The notes: generated by a model not told the origin, from the sequence alone. Counted from the stretch's first letter, positions 1-5,659 are shown. The stretch is 8,047 nucleotides of DNA from Pseudomonadota bacterium (GCA_023405565.1 JAEXXW010000102.1:1-8047); one strand, 5' to 3'. A program made the numbers and translations.

Positions 1-2
1 GC

Positions 3-281
3 TTCGAGGTACACGAAATGACGATGGATGGCGGCGTGATGAAGATGCGCGAATTGCCAAAAGGCCTGGAGATCAAGCCGGGTGAAACCGTCGAACTGAA
101 GCCCGGCGGCTATCACCTGATGTTCCAGGAACTGAAGAACGGCCTCAAGCAGGGTGAGACCGTGAAAGGCACGCTAGTGTTCGAGAAGGCCGGCAAGGTC
201 GATGTCGAATATCGCGTCGGCCCGATCGGGGGTGGCGCACCGTCAGGCGGTGCCTCGGGCGGCGGACATTCGCATCACTAA
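3..281 (+). CDS. PCu(A)C-family periplasmic copper chaperone, C-terminal part (5' end outside window)
   Basis: This is the last 92 codons of a gene whose start lies upstream of the window; the frame is open back to base 3. PCu(A)C proteins bind Cu(I) in the periplasm and deliver it to the CuA/CuB centres of cytochrome c oxidase. The signature H-x10-M-x(21-22)-H-x-M is visible: His4 in VHEM, Met15 in VMKM, then His38 and Met40 in GGYHLM (fragment numbering). The rest of the cupredoxin-like fold follows, with [14 protein letters not shown] and [20 protein letters not shown]. The protein ends in a Gly/Ser-rich linker and the tail GGGHSHH, a likely extra metal-binding site. An ATG at 18 lies inside the conserved motif, so it is not the real start. 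The family call is firm; the specific oxidase target is inferred from the family. Confidence 0.9.
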   Translation, partial: FEVHEMTMDGGVMKMRELPKGLEIKPGETVELKPGGYHLMFQELKNGLKQGETVKGTLVFEKAGKVDVEYRVGPIGGGAPSGGASGGGHSHH

Positions 282-283
282 CG

Positions 284-380
284 GTCATTGCCGGGCTTGA
301 CCCGGCAATCCATCCAACGAAGAGGATGGATGCGCGGTTCGTCAACGACGCCGTCTTTGGCGACTATGCCCGCGCATGAC
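284..380. repeat. REP-like palindromic repeat with four nested or adjacent stems
   Basis: This intergenic element lies 3 bases after the copper chaperone stop and 18 bases from the TetR stop. Four pairings can be read. GTCA 284-287 pairs with TGAC 377-380. TTGCCGGG 288-295 pairs with CCCGGCAA 301-308 (loop CTTGA). TCCATCC 309-315 pairs with GGATGGA 324-330. TGCGCGG 331-337 pairs with CCGCGCA 370-376, with a small inner stem CGCC 349-352/GGCG 359-362. Together they form a closed, cloverleaf-like multi-branch fold. The wording (GTCATTGCCGGGCTTGACCC ... GGATGG ... CGCGCATGAC) matches a dispersed repeat I know from Bradyrhizobium-type genomes. It probably also ends transcription between the two convergent genes. 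The copy number cannot be judged from one window. Confidence 0.7.
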
Positions 381-398
381 GACAAGTGAGCTTTGCTC

Positions 399-1028
399 TC
401 AATCCCTCAAAAACACGCACCTTACAAAATCCCGATACAGCAGCACCTGCTTCGGCGGGATCATCGGATCGCGCAAGGCGCGTGACAAGATCAGCGCGCC
501 TTCGATGAGTGTCGCCGCCATATCAGCGAGCGCATCGAGATCGACGTCATCGCGCGGCGGATATTTTTGCGCGATCAGGTCAAAGCGTTCCCGAAAGCGT
601 CGCCGCCAGCGCAGGATGCCTTCGGCATTGAGGTCGCGCACATCGCGATTGAAGAGCTGGTCCTGATAGACGAACGACGCGGCTAAGCAACCGGGATGCA
701 CCTCGGTCATGTTCGCCATCATCTCGGCGAACAGCTTGAGCCCAACGAGAAATCCGTGCAGCGGATCTTCGTTCAGCTCGTCGCCGCGTCGGAACAGTTC
801 GTCGAGCACCCGTTGGTCATGCTCAAGGTAGCGCAGCAGCAGCGCCTTGGCGAGATCGCCCTTGTCCTTGAAGTGGTAGAAGAAGCCGCTCTTGGTGATG
901 CCAGCGGCGGCGATCAACTCCTCGATCGACGTGCCGGCAAAGCCTTTCGCAAGAACGGACTCTTCCGCCAGCGCGAGCAGCTTCTCGCGCGTATCCTTGC
1001 CGCTGCGGATCGGGGCTTTCTCAAGCAT
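399..1028 (-). CDS. TetR/AcrR-family transcriptional regulator
   Basis: A 209-residue DNA-binding repressor, of usual TetR length. The N-terminal TetR_N domain spans about residues 12-58: DTREKLLALAEESVLAKGF, then the helix-turn-helix SIEELIAAAGITKSGFFYHF (34-53), then KDKGDLAKALL. The C-terminal ligand/dimer domain includes VHPGCLAASFVYQDQLF and ends DFVRCVFLRD. The Met at 1028 is chosen because it places the HTH at the normal distance from the N terminus. It has no clear Shine-Dalgarno, and the frame stays open upstream to 1124, but that extension is poorly conserved-looking. The gene stands alone, divergent from the homocysteine methyltransferase gene with a 251-base gap, and tail to tail with the copper chaperone gene. 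TetR repressors often control a divergent neighbour or themselves; the target and ligand are unknown here. Confidence 0.87.
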   Translation of the reverse strand: MLEKAPIRSGKDTREKLLALAEESVLAKGFAGTSIEELIAAAGITKSGFFYHFKDKGDLAKALLLRYLEHDQRVLDELFRRGDELNEDPLHGFLVGLKLFAEMMANMTEVHPGCLAASFVYQDQLFNRDVRDLNAEGILRWRRRFRERFDLIAQKYPPRDDVDLDALADMAATLIEGALILSRALRDPMIPPKQVLLYRDFVRCVFLRD

Positions 1029-1030
1029 AA

Positions 1031-1117
1031 TCAAGTGTACCACAGGTCCAGTTGCCCGACCTCTATGAGCGCATGATGACGCAGGCGACGGACCGGCTCC
1101 TGGCATCAAGCCGCTGA
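1031..1117 (+). other. Spacer between TetR and methyltransferase genes; possible short coding remnant
   Basis: The 251-base gap 1029-1279 contains a short open stretch reading SSVPQVQLPDLYERMMTQATDRLLASSR in two parts, bounded by TAA at 1028-1030 and TGA at 1115-1117. It has protein-like composition (amphipathic, with DLYERMM and TDRLLA), but no start codon with a ribosome-binding site. It could be the eroded 3' end of a gene that once lay here, or chance. I see no convincing promoter, SAM riboswitch or operator in the rest of the gap. Confidence 0.15.
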
Positions 1118-1279
1118 TCTTCAATCGGATTTCGTGTTGTCACGGCTGCTGTACCGCGATCCTGCTAGGCCGTGGCGCGAACTTCGCTAGTGTCCGCGCC
1201 GACCAACGGGTCCGTCCGGCATCGCGCGAAGACGCGTTCGCCGTTTTCCGATTTCGATTGCATTTGAAGGGATCAGACC

Positions 1280-2239
1280 ATGGCGAAATACCGTTCGCTG
1301 CTGCCGCAATTGACTGGTTACCCGTTTCTGACCGACAGCGGCCTTGAGACCACGCTGATTTTCCATGACGGCGTTGATCTGCCGCTGAACGCGGCCTTCA
1401 CACTCCATGCGACGGCCACCGGTGAAGAGCGCCTGCGCGATTATTACGTTCGTCACATCGGCATCGCGCTGGCGCAGAATGCCGGCTTCTTGCTTGAAAG
1501 CGCGACATGGCGTGCAAGCCCGGATTGGGGTGCGAAGCTCGGTTATTCCTTCAGCGAACTCACCAAACTCAATCGCGCCAGCATCGCCCTGATGACGGCA
1601 TTGCGTGACGAGTTCGAAACACCACAAAGCCCGATGCCCATCAGCGGCAATATTGGCCCGCGCGGCGATGGCTATTTCCCCCAACAACAGATGACCACCG
1701 ACGAAGCACAGCGCTATCACACGTTCCAGGCCGAGATCTTTGCCGACACCGAAGCCGATCTCATCAGCGCGTTCACGATGACGCATTCCGGTGAAGCGAT
1801 CGGCGTCGTGCGGGCGGGCGTATCGGTCGGCATGCCGGTGGTGATTTCGTTTACGACGGAAACGGATGGCCGTCTGCCGAGCGGAGAGACGATGCGCGAC
1901 GCGATCGAAAAGACCGATCATGAAACACACGGTGCGCCGGCCTATTACATGATCAATTGCGCGCATCCCGCGCATTTCGCGGACACGCTTGCGAACAACG
2001 AAGCGTGGGTGACACGTCTGCGCGGTATCAGGGCGAATTCGTCGATGCGCAGTCATGCGGAACTCGACAACTCACCCGATCTCGACATTGGCGATCCTGT
2101 CGATCTCGGCCGCCGCTATGTGCGGCTGCGCGAGGCGCTCGGCACGCATTTCAACATCATGGGGGGATGCTGCGGCACCGACCATCGACATGTTGCGGCG
2201 ATTGCCGAAGCCTGTCTGCCGCAACGTGCGGTCGCCTGA
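1280..2239 (+). CDS. Homocysteine S-methyltransferase family protein
   Basis: A 319-residue (beta/alpha)8-barrel enzyme of the Pfam S-methyl_trans family (MmuM/BHMT type). Members move a methyl group from a donor such as S-methylmethionine or betaine to a thiol, usually homocysteine, giving methionine. The N-terminal motif FLTDSGLETTLIFHDGVDLP (16-35) matches the family's D-G/S-G-x-E-T-x-L start. The three zinc-binding cysteines are present: Cys227 in INCAHP and Cys297-Cys298 in GGCCGTDHRHV. ISGNIGPRGDGY (121-132) is the usual barrel segment. The start is supported by GAAGGG at 1266-1271, 8 bases upstream. The length is normal for a stand-alone enzyme without the cobalamin domains of MetH. 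The actual methyl donor and acceptor cannot be told from sequence. The cytosolic product is probably transcribed alone and ends at the stem at 2275-2298. Confidence 0.92.
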   Translation: MAKYRSLLPQLTGYPFLTDSGLETTLIFHDGVDLPLNAAFTLHATATGEERLRDYYVRHIGIALAQNAGFLLESATWRASPDWGAKLGYSFSELTKLNRASIALMTALRDEFETPQSPMPISGNIGPRGDGYFPQQQMTTDEAQRYHTFQAEIFADTEADLISAFTMTHSGEAIGVVRAGVSVGMPVVISFTTETDGRLPSGETMRDAIEKTDHETHGAPAYYMINCAHPAHFADTLANNEAWVTRLRGIRANSSMRSHAELDNSPDLDIGDPVDLGRRYVRLREALGTHFNIMGGCCGTDHRHVAAIAEACLPQRAVA

Positions 2240-2271
2240 ATGCATCGCCGTAAAGCGGTTCGATCACAAAC

Positions 2272-2298
2272 AAAAAGCCCGGCTCGCAGGCCGGGCTT
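2272..2298 (-). terminator. Intrinsic terminator of cspA, shared with the convergent methyltransferase gene
   Basis: A perfect 9-bp stem, AAGCCCGGC 2275-2283 with GCCGGGCTT 2290-2298, loop TCGCAG. On the minus strand it runs into a five-T tract and then GTTTG, a textbook rho-independent terminator for cspA. On the plus strand the stem is 35 bases after the methyltransferase stop and is followed by a T-rich stretch, so it may work in both directions. Confidence 0.85.
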
Positions 2299-2318
2299 CG
2301 TACTTCTTATTTCCGTCA

Positions 2319-2338
2319 GAGCAATCTTTCGATTGCTC
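2319..2338 (-). other. GAAA-tetraloop hairpin in the cspA 3' untranslated region
   Basis: A perfect 8-bp stem, GAGCAATC 2319-2326 with GATTGCTC 2331-2338. Read on the minus strand (the cspA transcript) the loop is GAAA, a stable GNRA tetraloop. It starts 7 bases after the cspA stop and 20 bases before the terminator stem. It has no U tract, so it is not itself a terminator; a role in mRNA stability or in a 3'-end small RNA is inferred. Confidence 0.55.
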
Positions 2339-2345
2339 CAAGTCG

Positions 2346-2549
2346 TTAGCGAACCTTCAGATTCTCAGCCGACTCGCGTCCACGATTGGACACGATTTCA
2401 TACTCGATCTGCTGGCCTTCGTTCAGACCCGTGAGGCCTGCGCGCTGCACTGCCGAGATGTGGACGAACACATCCTTGCCGCCACCACCAGGCTGGATGA
2501 AGCCATAACCCTTGGTCGCGTTGACCCACTTAACCGTACCTGTAGCCAC
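2346..2549 (-). CDS. cspA: CspA-type cold-shock protein
   Basis: A 67-residue single cold-shock domain, the standard size for the family. These small cytosolic OB-fold proteins bind single-stranded RNA or DNA and act as RNA chaperones. RNP1 is KGYGFI (13-18) and RNP2 is VFVHIS (27-32). The N terminus reads (M)ATGTVKWVN and the C terminus RESAENLKVR, both typical of alphaproteobacterial Csps. The start is a GTG at 2547-2549, chosen because AAGGGGAA sits 5 bases upstream and because ATGTVKW begins nearly all homologues; an ATG at 2600 would add 17 unrelated residues. The spacer of about 150 bases to the GNAT stop leaves room for a long 5' leader, as is common for csp genes. Which paralogue this is, and whether it is cold-induced, cannot be seen. 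Confidence 0.93.
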   Translation of the reverse strand: MATGTVKWVNATKGYGFIQPGGGGKDVFVHISAVQRAGLTGLNEGQQIEYEIVSNRGRESAENLKVR

Positions 2550-2659
2550 TGTATTCCCCTTAAAACGAGATATCGCCGACACGAGCCGTCCAGCAGACAT
2601 CTCGTAGGCAACCGACTTCTTACCTCGAAAAAGGGAAAATTTCCACCCTTCATTGGAAC

Positions 2660-2678
2660 GGGGCGGCCCCGCCGCCCC
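2660..2678 (-). terminator. GC-rich hairpin after the GNAT gene, possible terminator without a U tract
   Basis: A perfect 8-bp all-G/C stem, GGGGCGGC 2660-2667 with GCCGCCCC 2671-2678, loop CCC. It begins 20 bases downstream of the GNAT stop. No T run follows on either strand, so it is a weak candidate for intrinsic termination, but it is the only strong structure between the GNAT and cspA genes. Confidence 0.45.
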
Positions 2679-2698
2679 GCCGCACTTTCAGCGTTGCC

Positions 2699-3298
2699 CT
2701 ACGACACGCGCCGGGCGTCGCGCCAGCCGCGCAGGGATGTCCAAAGACCGCGGTCGAGCCGGAAGCGATCGATGGGCGCGGACGAGTTGAGCGCGCGGAT
2801 GCGGCACAAGCCGACGCCGGTCCATTGGAAGCCGCATTTTTCTAAAATGCGACGTGATGGCGGATTGGTCACGCGCGCACCGGCCTGGAGCGCTTCATGG
2901 TCAAGCTCGGTGAAGGCGAAGTCGATCATCGCGCGTACGGCCTCGGTGCCGTAACCCTGACTCCAATACTTCACGCCGAGCCAATAGCCGATCTCGGGGA
3001 CCATATCGTCGCTTGCTGCAATGCCGCATGCGCCGATCGGCATACCGTCCTGCAGGGTGATGAGGAAATTAATTTCACCCTTTGGCAAGTTCGACGCGGC
3101 GATGAAGTCCTCGGCATCGGAATGTGCATAAGGGTGCGGGATACGTCGCGTATTTTCCGCGATACGTTTGTCATTAGCGAGTGCGGCCACATGCTTAGCG
3201 TCCACGAGTTTCGGCGCGCGCAGAATCAGCCGTTCGGTCTCGAGGACGGGGATACTGTCCTCTCTGTAGCTTTGGGTCCGCAGTTCCAGGCAGGTCAT
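2699..3298 (-). CDS. GNAT-family N-acetyltransferase, RimJ/RimL-like
   Basis: A 199-residue acetyl-CoA-dependent acetyltransferase of the Acetyltransf_3 type. The N terminus has the usual LETERLILRAP (19-29). The acetyl-CoA-binding core follows as IGYWLGVKYWSQGYGTEA (103-120), with pyrophosphate-loop motif Q-G-Y-G-T. The late motif NPPSRRILEKCGF (145-157) matches the family N-x-x-S-x-x-[IVL]-L-E-K-x-G-F. The substrate is unknown; relatives acetylate protein N termini or small molecules. The start at 3298 is fixed by AAAGGAG at 3306-3312, 7 bases away. The gene is third after rplU and rpmA, an order I recall from Bradyrhizobium relatives, where one or two GNAT genes lie between rpmA and obgE. 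Here cspA follows instead of obgE. A strong terminator lies directly in front of its ribosome-binding site. Confidence 0.9.
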   Translation of the reverse strand: MTCLELRTQSYREDSIPVLETERLILRAPKLVDAKHVAALANDKRIAENTRRIPHPYAHSDAEDFIAASNLPKGEINFLITLQDGMPIGACGIAASDDMVPEIGYWLGVKYWSQGYGTEAVRAMIDFAFTELDHEALQAGARVTNPPSRRILEKCGFQWTGVGLCRIRALNSSAPIDRFRLDRGLWTSLRGWRDARRVS

Positions 3299-3313
3299 GG
3301 TCAGGCTCCTTTG

Positions 3314-3360
3314 AAAAAAACGCGAGGGGGAGACGGTTCACCCGTCTCCCCCTCGCGTTT
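3314..3360 (-). terminator. Very strong intrinsic terminator after rpmA, abutting the GNAT ribosome-binding site
   Basis: A perfect 19-bp stem, 3318-3336 with 3342-3360, loop TTCAC (3337-3341). On the minus strand it is followed by a seven-T tract (3314-3320, the first three within the stem). It ends the rplU-rpmA message. The GNAT Shine-Dalgarno at 3306-3312 begins one base after the T tract, so no promoter fits between them. Confidence 0.92.
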
Positions 3361-3377
3361 GGAGCCCTGATGGGGCC

Positions 3378-3401
3378 GCCGGGTTCGACTTGTGAACCGG
3401 C
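3378..3401 (-). other. Bulged hairpin in the rpmA 3' untranslated region
   Basis: GCCGGGTTC (3378-3386) pairs with GAACCGGC (3394-3401) around a seven-base loop, with one bulged base. It lies between the rpmA stop and the terminator. The GGTTC/GAACC arm with a seven-base loop resembles a tRNA T-arm, but no other tRNA arm is present. It may only protect the 3' end of the message. Confidence 0.35.
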
Positions 3402-3424
3402 GACCTCATGTGAGAATTCGCCGT

Positions 3425-3700
3425 CTACTCTGCTGCCGCAGCCTCCGCCATCGGTACTACCGAGACGTACGTGCGGCCTTTGCCTTTGGTTTTGAATTCG
3501 ACGCGTCCGGCCGTAAGGGCGAACAGCGTATGGTCCTTGCCGATGCCGACGTTGAGGCCCGGATGCCAAACAGTGCCGCGCTGGCGCGCAATGATATTGC
3601 CTGGAATGGCGACCTGGCCGCCGAACAGCTTGACGCCGAGGCGGCGACCCATCGAGTCGCGGCCGTTACGGGATGAACCGCCTGCTTTTTTGTGAGCCAT
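3425..3700 (-). CDS. rpmA: 50S ribosomal protein bL27
   Basis: A 91-residue ribosomal protein that reaches the peptidyl-transferase centre of the large subunit. The N-terminal tail [16 protein letters not shown] is the family signature, followed by [35 protein letters not shown] and GRVEFK, with a short Ala/Glu tail. There is no N-terminal extension of the kind processed by Prp protease in Firmicutes. The start at 3700 has AAGGA 9 bases upstream. It follows rplU with an 85-base spacer containing a small stem (GATTCC 3736-3741/GGAATC 3747-3752), and the pair is surely co-transcribed, as in almost all bacteria. The 3' end carries a hairpin and then the strong terminator at 3314-3360. Confidence 0.98.
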   Translation of the reverse strand: MAHKKAGGSSRNGRDSMGRRLGVKLFGGQVAIPGNIIARQRGTVWHPGLNVGIGKDHTLFALTAGRVEFKTKGKGRTYVSVVPMAEAAAAE

Positions 3701-3785
3701 GGCTCAAAATCCTTCGTTCGAAAGATGTATAACCCGATTCCGCTGGGGAATCATCTCAACTTTTCTATCGGCCAGCCGGTCCCGA

Positions 3786-4181
3786 TCAGGACGCGGCGGC
3801 TTCGCTCTCGGCCGGCTTGGCTTTCGCCTTGCGTTCCGGCTTGCCCTTGGCGGCCTTGCTCGGCTTGGCACCGCCCGTCAGGATCTCGCTGATCCGGACC
3901 ACGGTATAGTCCTGCCGATGGCCACGCTTGCGGCGTGAATTCTTGCGGCGGCGCTTCTTGAAGGCGATGACCTTCGGGCCGCGGCTCTGTTCGACGATCT
4001 CGACCGCCACCGAGGCGCCCGAAACGAGCGGCAGGCCGAGTTCCGGCTTGTCGCCGCCCAGCATCAGCACGTCGCCGATCTGGATGATCTGGCCCGGTTC
4101 GCCTTCGATGCGGCCGACCCGGACGGTCTGGTCTTCGGCAACCGTGTATTGCAGGCCGCCGGTCTTGATGACTGCGAACAT
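3786..4181 (-). CDS. rplU: 50S ribosomal protein bL21
   Basis: A 131-residue large-subunit protein that binds 23S rRNA. It opens MFAVIKTGGLQYTV and carries the signature KKRRRKNSRRKRGHRQ (75-90) followed by DYTVVRISEI. E. coli bL21 is about 103 residues; the extra 30 or so here form a Lys/Ala/Pro-rich tail (about 103-131), a common feature in alphaproteobacteria. The Met at 4179-4181 is chosen because homologues begin with MFAV and AAGGGA lies just upstream; the frame stays open further but that part is not conserved. It is first in the rplU-rpmA-GNAT cluster. Its leader of roughly 140 bases contains a promoter at 4327-4355 and a terminator-like hairpin at 4291-4313, which suggests attenuation. 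Confidence 0.98.
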   Translation of the reverse strand: MFAVIKTGGLQYTVAEDQTVRVGRIEGEPGQIIQIGDVLMLGGDKPELGLPLVSGASVAVEIVEQSRGPKVIAFKKRRRKNSRRKRGHRQDYTVVRISEILTGGAKPSKAAKGKPERKAKAKPAESEAAAS

Positions 4182-4290
4182 CGTTTTTCCCTTGTGTTCG
4201 TGACTCCGGTGCTCGGACGGGCCGGACCGGCTTCTTTCAGTCTTAGGTCTTTGCTGTGCAAAGGGTGTCCGGCCACGCGCCCGAAAGCAC

Positions 4291-4313
4291 GAAAAGGGCC
4301 CACGAAGGGCCCT
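4291..4313 (-). terminator. Terminator-like hairpin in the rplU leader, possible attenuator
   Basis: A 7-bp stem, AGGGCCC 4295-4301 with GGGCCCT 4307-4313, loop ACGAA on the plus strand. On the minus strand the stem is followed by TTTTC. It lies just downstream of the predicted rplU start site, about 110 bases before the rplU start codon. A second perfect inverted repeat, CTTTGC 4249-4254/GCAAAG 4258-4263, follows and could take part in an alternative fold. The function is inferred. Confidence 0.55.
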
Positions 4314-4326
4314 GCCGTTGCGGCGG

Positions 4327-4355
4327 TTTATGGGGGGATTGGTCCACAGAGTCAA
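4327..4355 (-). promoter_or_regulatory. Predicted sigma-70-type promoter for rplU-rpmA
   Basis: On the minus strand TTGACT (4355-4350) and CATAAA (4332-4327) are separated by exactly 17 bases. The -35 box differs from TTGACA at one position. Transcription would begin near 4320, some 140 bases before the rplU start codon. Confidence 0.6.
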
Positions 4356-4678
4356 GGAAATGGCGCGTCGCGAGAGGACGATCTGGCTGAAAAATCATCA
4401 GAAAGAGCCAGGCCTGCGGCCTCGTTCCACATGAAAAAATTCCTAGATAATCGCGATCTGCGGACCCTGTCACACTCGCAGAAGCCGGCATGCTCTGCCG
4501 CGAGCATTATGCGGAGGGGCCGGATCGCAACGATTCCCGGCTGAGATCTGGCAGCGTTGTTCTGCGACGCTCCGGAATGACCGGTCGAAGCAAGTCGCTT
4601 GCAGAGAGTCAGCGACATGCGGGGCTGAATGAACTGATCATCCTCGATGCGCGGATATGCTGCGTAGTGTGTGGAATC
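4356..4678. other. Intergenic stretch without a recognisable gene
   Basis: This stretch of about 320 bases lies between the rplU promoter and the outer-membrane protein terminator. Short open frames on both strands read as non-protein-like, Arg/Ser-rich sequence without ribosome-binding sites. I find no tRNA arms. Only small inverted repeats are visible, such as TGCTC/GAGCA around 4490-4505. Confidence 0.5.
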
Positions 4679-4708
4679 AAAAAAGGCCCCGGGCAATGCC
4701 GGGGCCTT
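4679..4708 (-). terminator. Intrinsic terminator of the outer-membrane protein gene
   Basis: A perfect 10-bp stem, AAGGCCCCGG 4683-4692 with CCGGGGCCTT 4699-4708, loop GCAATG. It is followed on the minus strand by a T run (4684-4679) and sits 36 bases after the stop codon. Confidence 0.9.
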
Positions 4709-4744
4709 GAGTTGTGCGTTATCCTAGAACTTAACAGTCATCAC

Positions 4745-5491
4745 TCAGTACTTGGCAACGACGGGCGTCTTGCCGTAGCCGCCGCCAAACCGATAGTTCA
4801 AACCGATCCGAACGGTGTGGATGTCTGTATCGAAATCGATGCCACCTGCAGGAAGCTGTCGGAAAAACCGCTCGCTGTCGAACGACAGGAACTGGTACTC
4901 GATCTTCGCAGTCCAGTTATCGAGCAGTGCCCACTCGACACCGCCGCCAACAACCCAACCTGTGTGAGTACGATCCTCCGACATGCTCGCACCGAAGCCG
5001 CTCAGTGTGAGTTCATTCCGCGCCCAAGCAGCACCGCCGGTGCCATACACCATCACGCGGTCCCAAGCATAACCGAGCCGACCGCGAACCGTGGCGAACA
5101 TGTCGATGTCCGCGGTGCCGGTAATCCCACCCACGGTCGCCGAACCGCTGATGTCGGCACCTTGGAGGTCAGCCTCAATGCCCCAAACCCATGGAGAACC
5201 CGCCGCCTGCCAGTTCCAGCCGATTTGTCCGCCTCCGAACCAACCGTCTCTGTCGAATGTCGGATCAATCGGCGGTGTCGGCGGCACGACCATTCCGTTT
5301 ACTGCGAACCGGCTCGCTTTACTTTCGGCCCACCCGAAACCAACGTTTCCGCCGATGTAGAAACCTGACCAGTTGTAAGCGACCGGGGCCGGAGCGGGCG
5401 GCGCCTTATAGACCGGCCGCAAGTCTGCTGCGTTTACGGCAAGAGTGCCCCCGATAACTGCCGCCAAAGCAACAAGTGTTTTCTTGAGCAT
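4745..5491 (-). CDS. Omp25/Omp31-like outer-membrane beta-barrel protein
   Basis: A 248-residue exported protein. A signal peptide, MLKKTLVALAAVIGGTLAVNA, is cleaved near AVNA/ADL. The mature part opens ADLRPVYKAPPAPAPVAYNWSGFYIGGNVGFGW, the hallmark of the Rhizobiales OMP_b-brl family. Alternating aromatic strands follow (FGGGQIGWNWQ, WVWGIEADLQG, ATVRGRLGYAWD, VMVYGTGGAAW, WVVGGGVEWAL, WTAKIEYQFLSF, HTVRIGLNYRF), about eight strands in all. The last strand ends in YRF at 233-235, with a 13-residue tail to Tyr248. The ATG at 5491 is preferred because GGGGGA lies 6 bases upstream; a TTG six codons earlier is less likely. Such proteins are abundant structural outer-membrane components with no assigned enzymatic role. 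It has its own terminator and a repeat-rich upstream region, so it is probably monocistronic. Confidence 0.92.
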   Translation of the reverse strand: MLKKTLVALAAVIGGTLAVNAADLRPVYKAPPAPAPVAYNWSGFYIGGNVGFGWAESKASRFAVNGMVVPPTPPIDPTFDRDGWFGGGQIGWNWQAAGSPWVWGIEADLQGADISGSATVGGITGTADIDMFATVRGRLGYAWDRVMVYGTGGAAWARNELTLSGFGASMSEDRTHTGWVVGGGVEWALLDNWTAKIEYQFLSFDSERFFRQLPAGGIDFDTDIHTVRIGLNYRFGGGYGKTPVVAKY

Positions 5492-5576
5492 TTCCGATCC
5501 CCCGAGCAAGATTCAGCAATCTGAAAATTGCACGGAAGCCGATTTCCTACCAGATCATTCTATGAATGCGTGTGAA

Positions 5577-5659
5577 ATATACATGCTGAGTTGTATATCT
5601 AGCACACTCAACCGTATTTTATGCCGTATAAATTTGGCCATCGTGTCCGTGGTGGCCAA
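5577..5659 (-). promoter_or_regulatory. Cluster of inverted and direct repeats upstream of the outer-membrane protein gene
   Basis: Three repeat pairs lie 86-168 bases upstream of the start codon. ATATACA 5577-5583 and TGTATAT 5592-5598 form a perfect 7-8-7 inverted repeat. CCGTAT occurs at 5612-5617 and 5624-5629, a 12-base period. TTGGCCA 5634-5640 and TGGCCAA 5653-5659 form a 7-12-7 inverted repeat with centres 19 bases apart, about two helical turns. The stretch is AT-rich compared with its surroundings. This fits a promoter-operator region; the regulator is unknown and no confident -35/-10 pair was chosen. Confidence 0.4.

Noticed and set aside
1125..1279. SAM riboswitch upstream of the methionine-related methyltransferase gene
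   Set aside because: I could not find the SAM-II or SAM-I core sequences or a plausible pseudoknot in this gap.
1187..2056. A 289-codon open frame on the minus strand
   Set aside because: It lies entirely antisense to the homocysteine S-methyltransferase gene, is Arg/His-rich and shows no domain; it is a shadow of GC-rich codon bias.
2055..2954. A 299-codon plus-strand frame
   Set aside because: It crosses the methyltransferase 3' end, a terminator, cspA and part of the GNAT gene, with no motif; it is chance.
3367..3410. tRNA-like 3' half on the minus strand (GGTTC/GAACC arm with a seven-base loop, preceded by AGGTC)
   Set aside because: There is no D arm, anticodon arm or acceptor pairing, and the stretch lies between the rpmA stop and its terminator; a simple hairpin explains it.
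4490..5368. A 292-codon open frame on the plus strand
   Set aside because: It runs antisense across the terminator and most of the outer-membrane protein gene; its composition is not protein-like and it has no recognisable motif.
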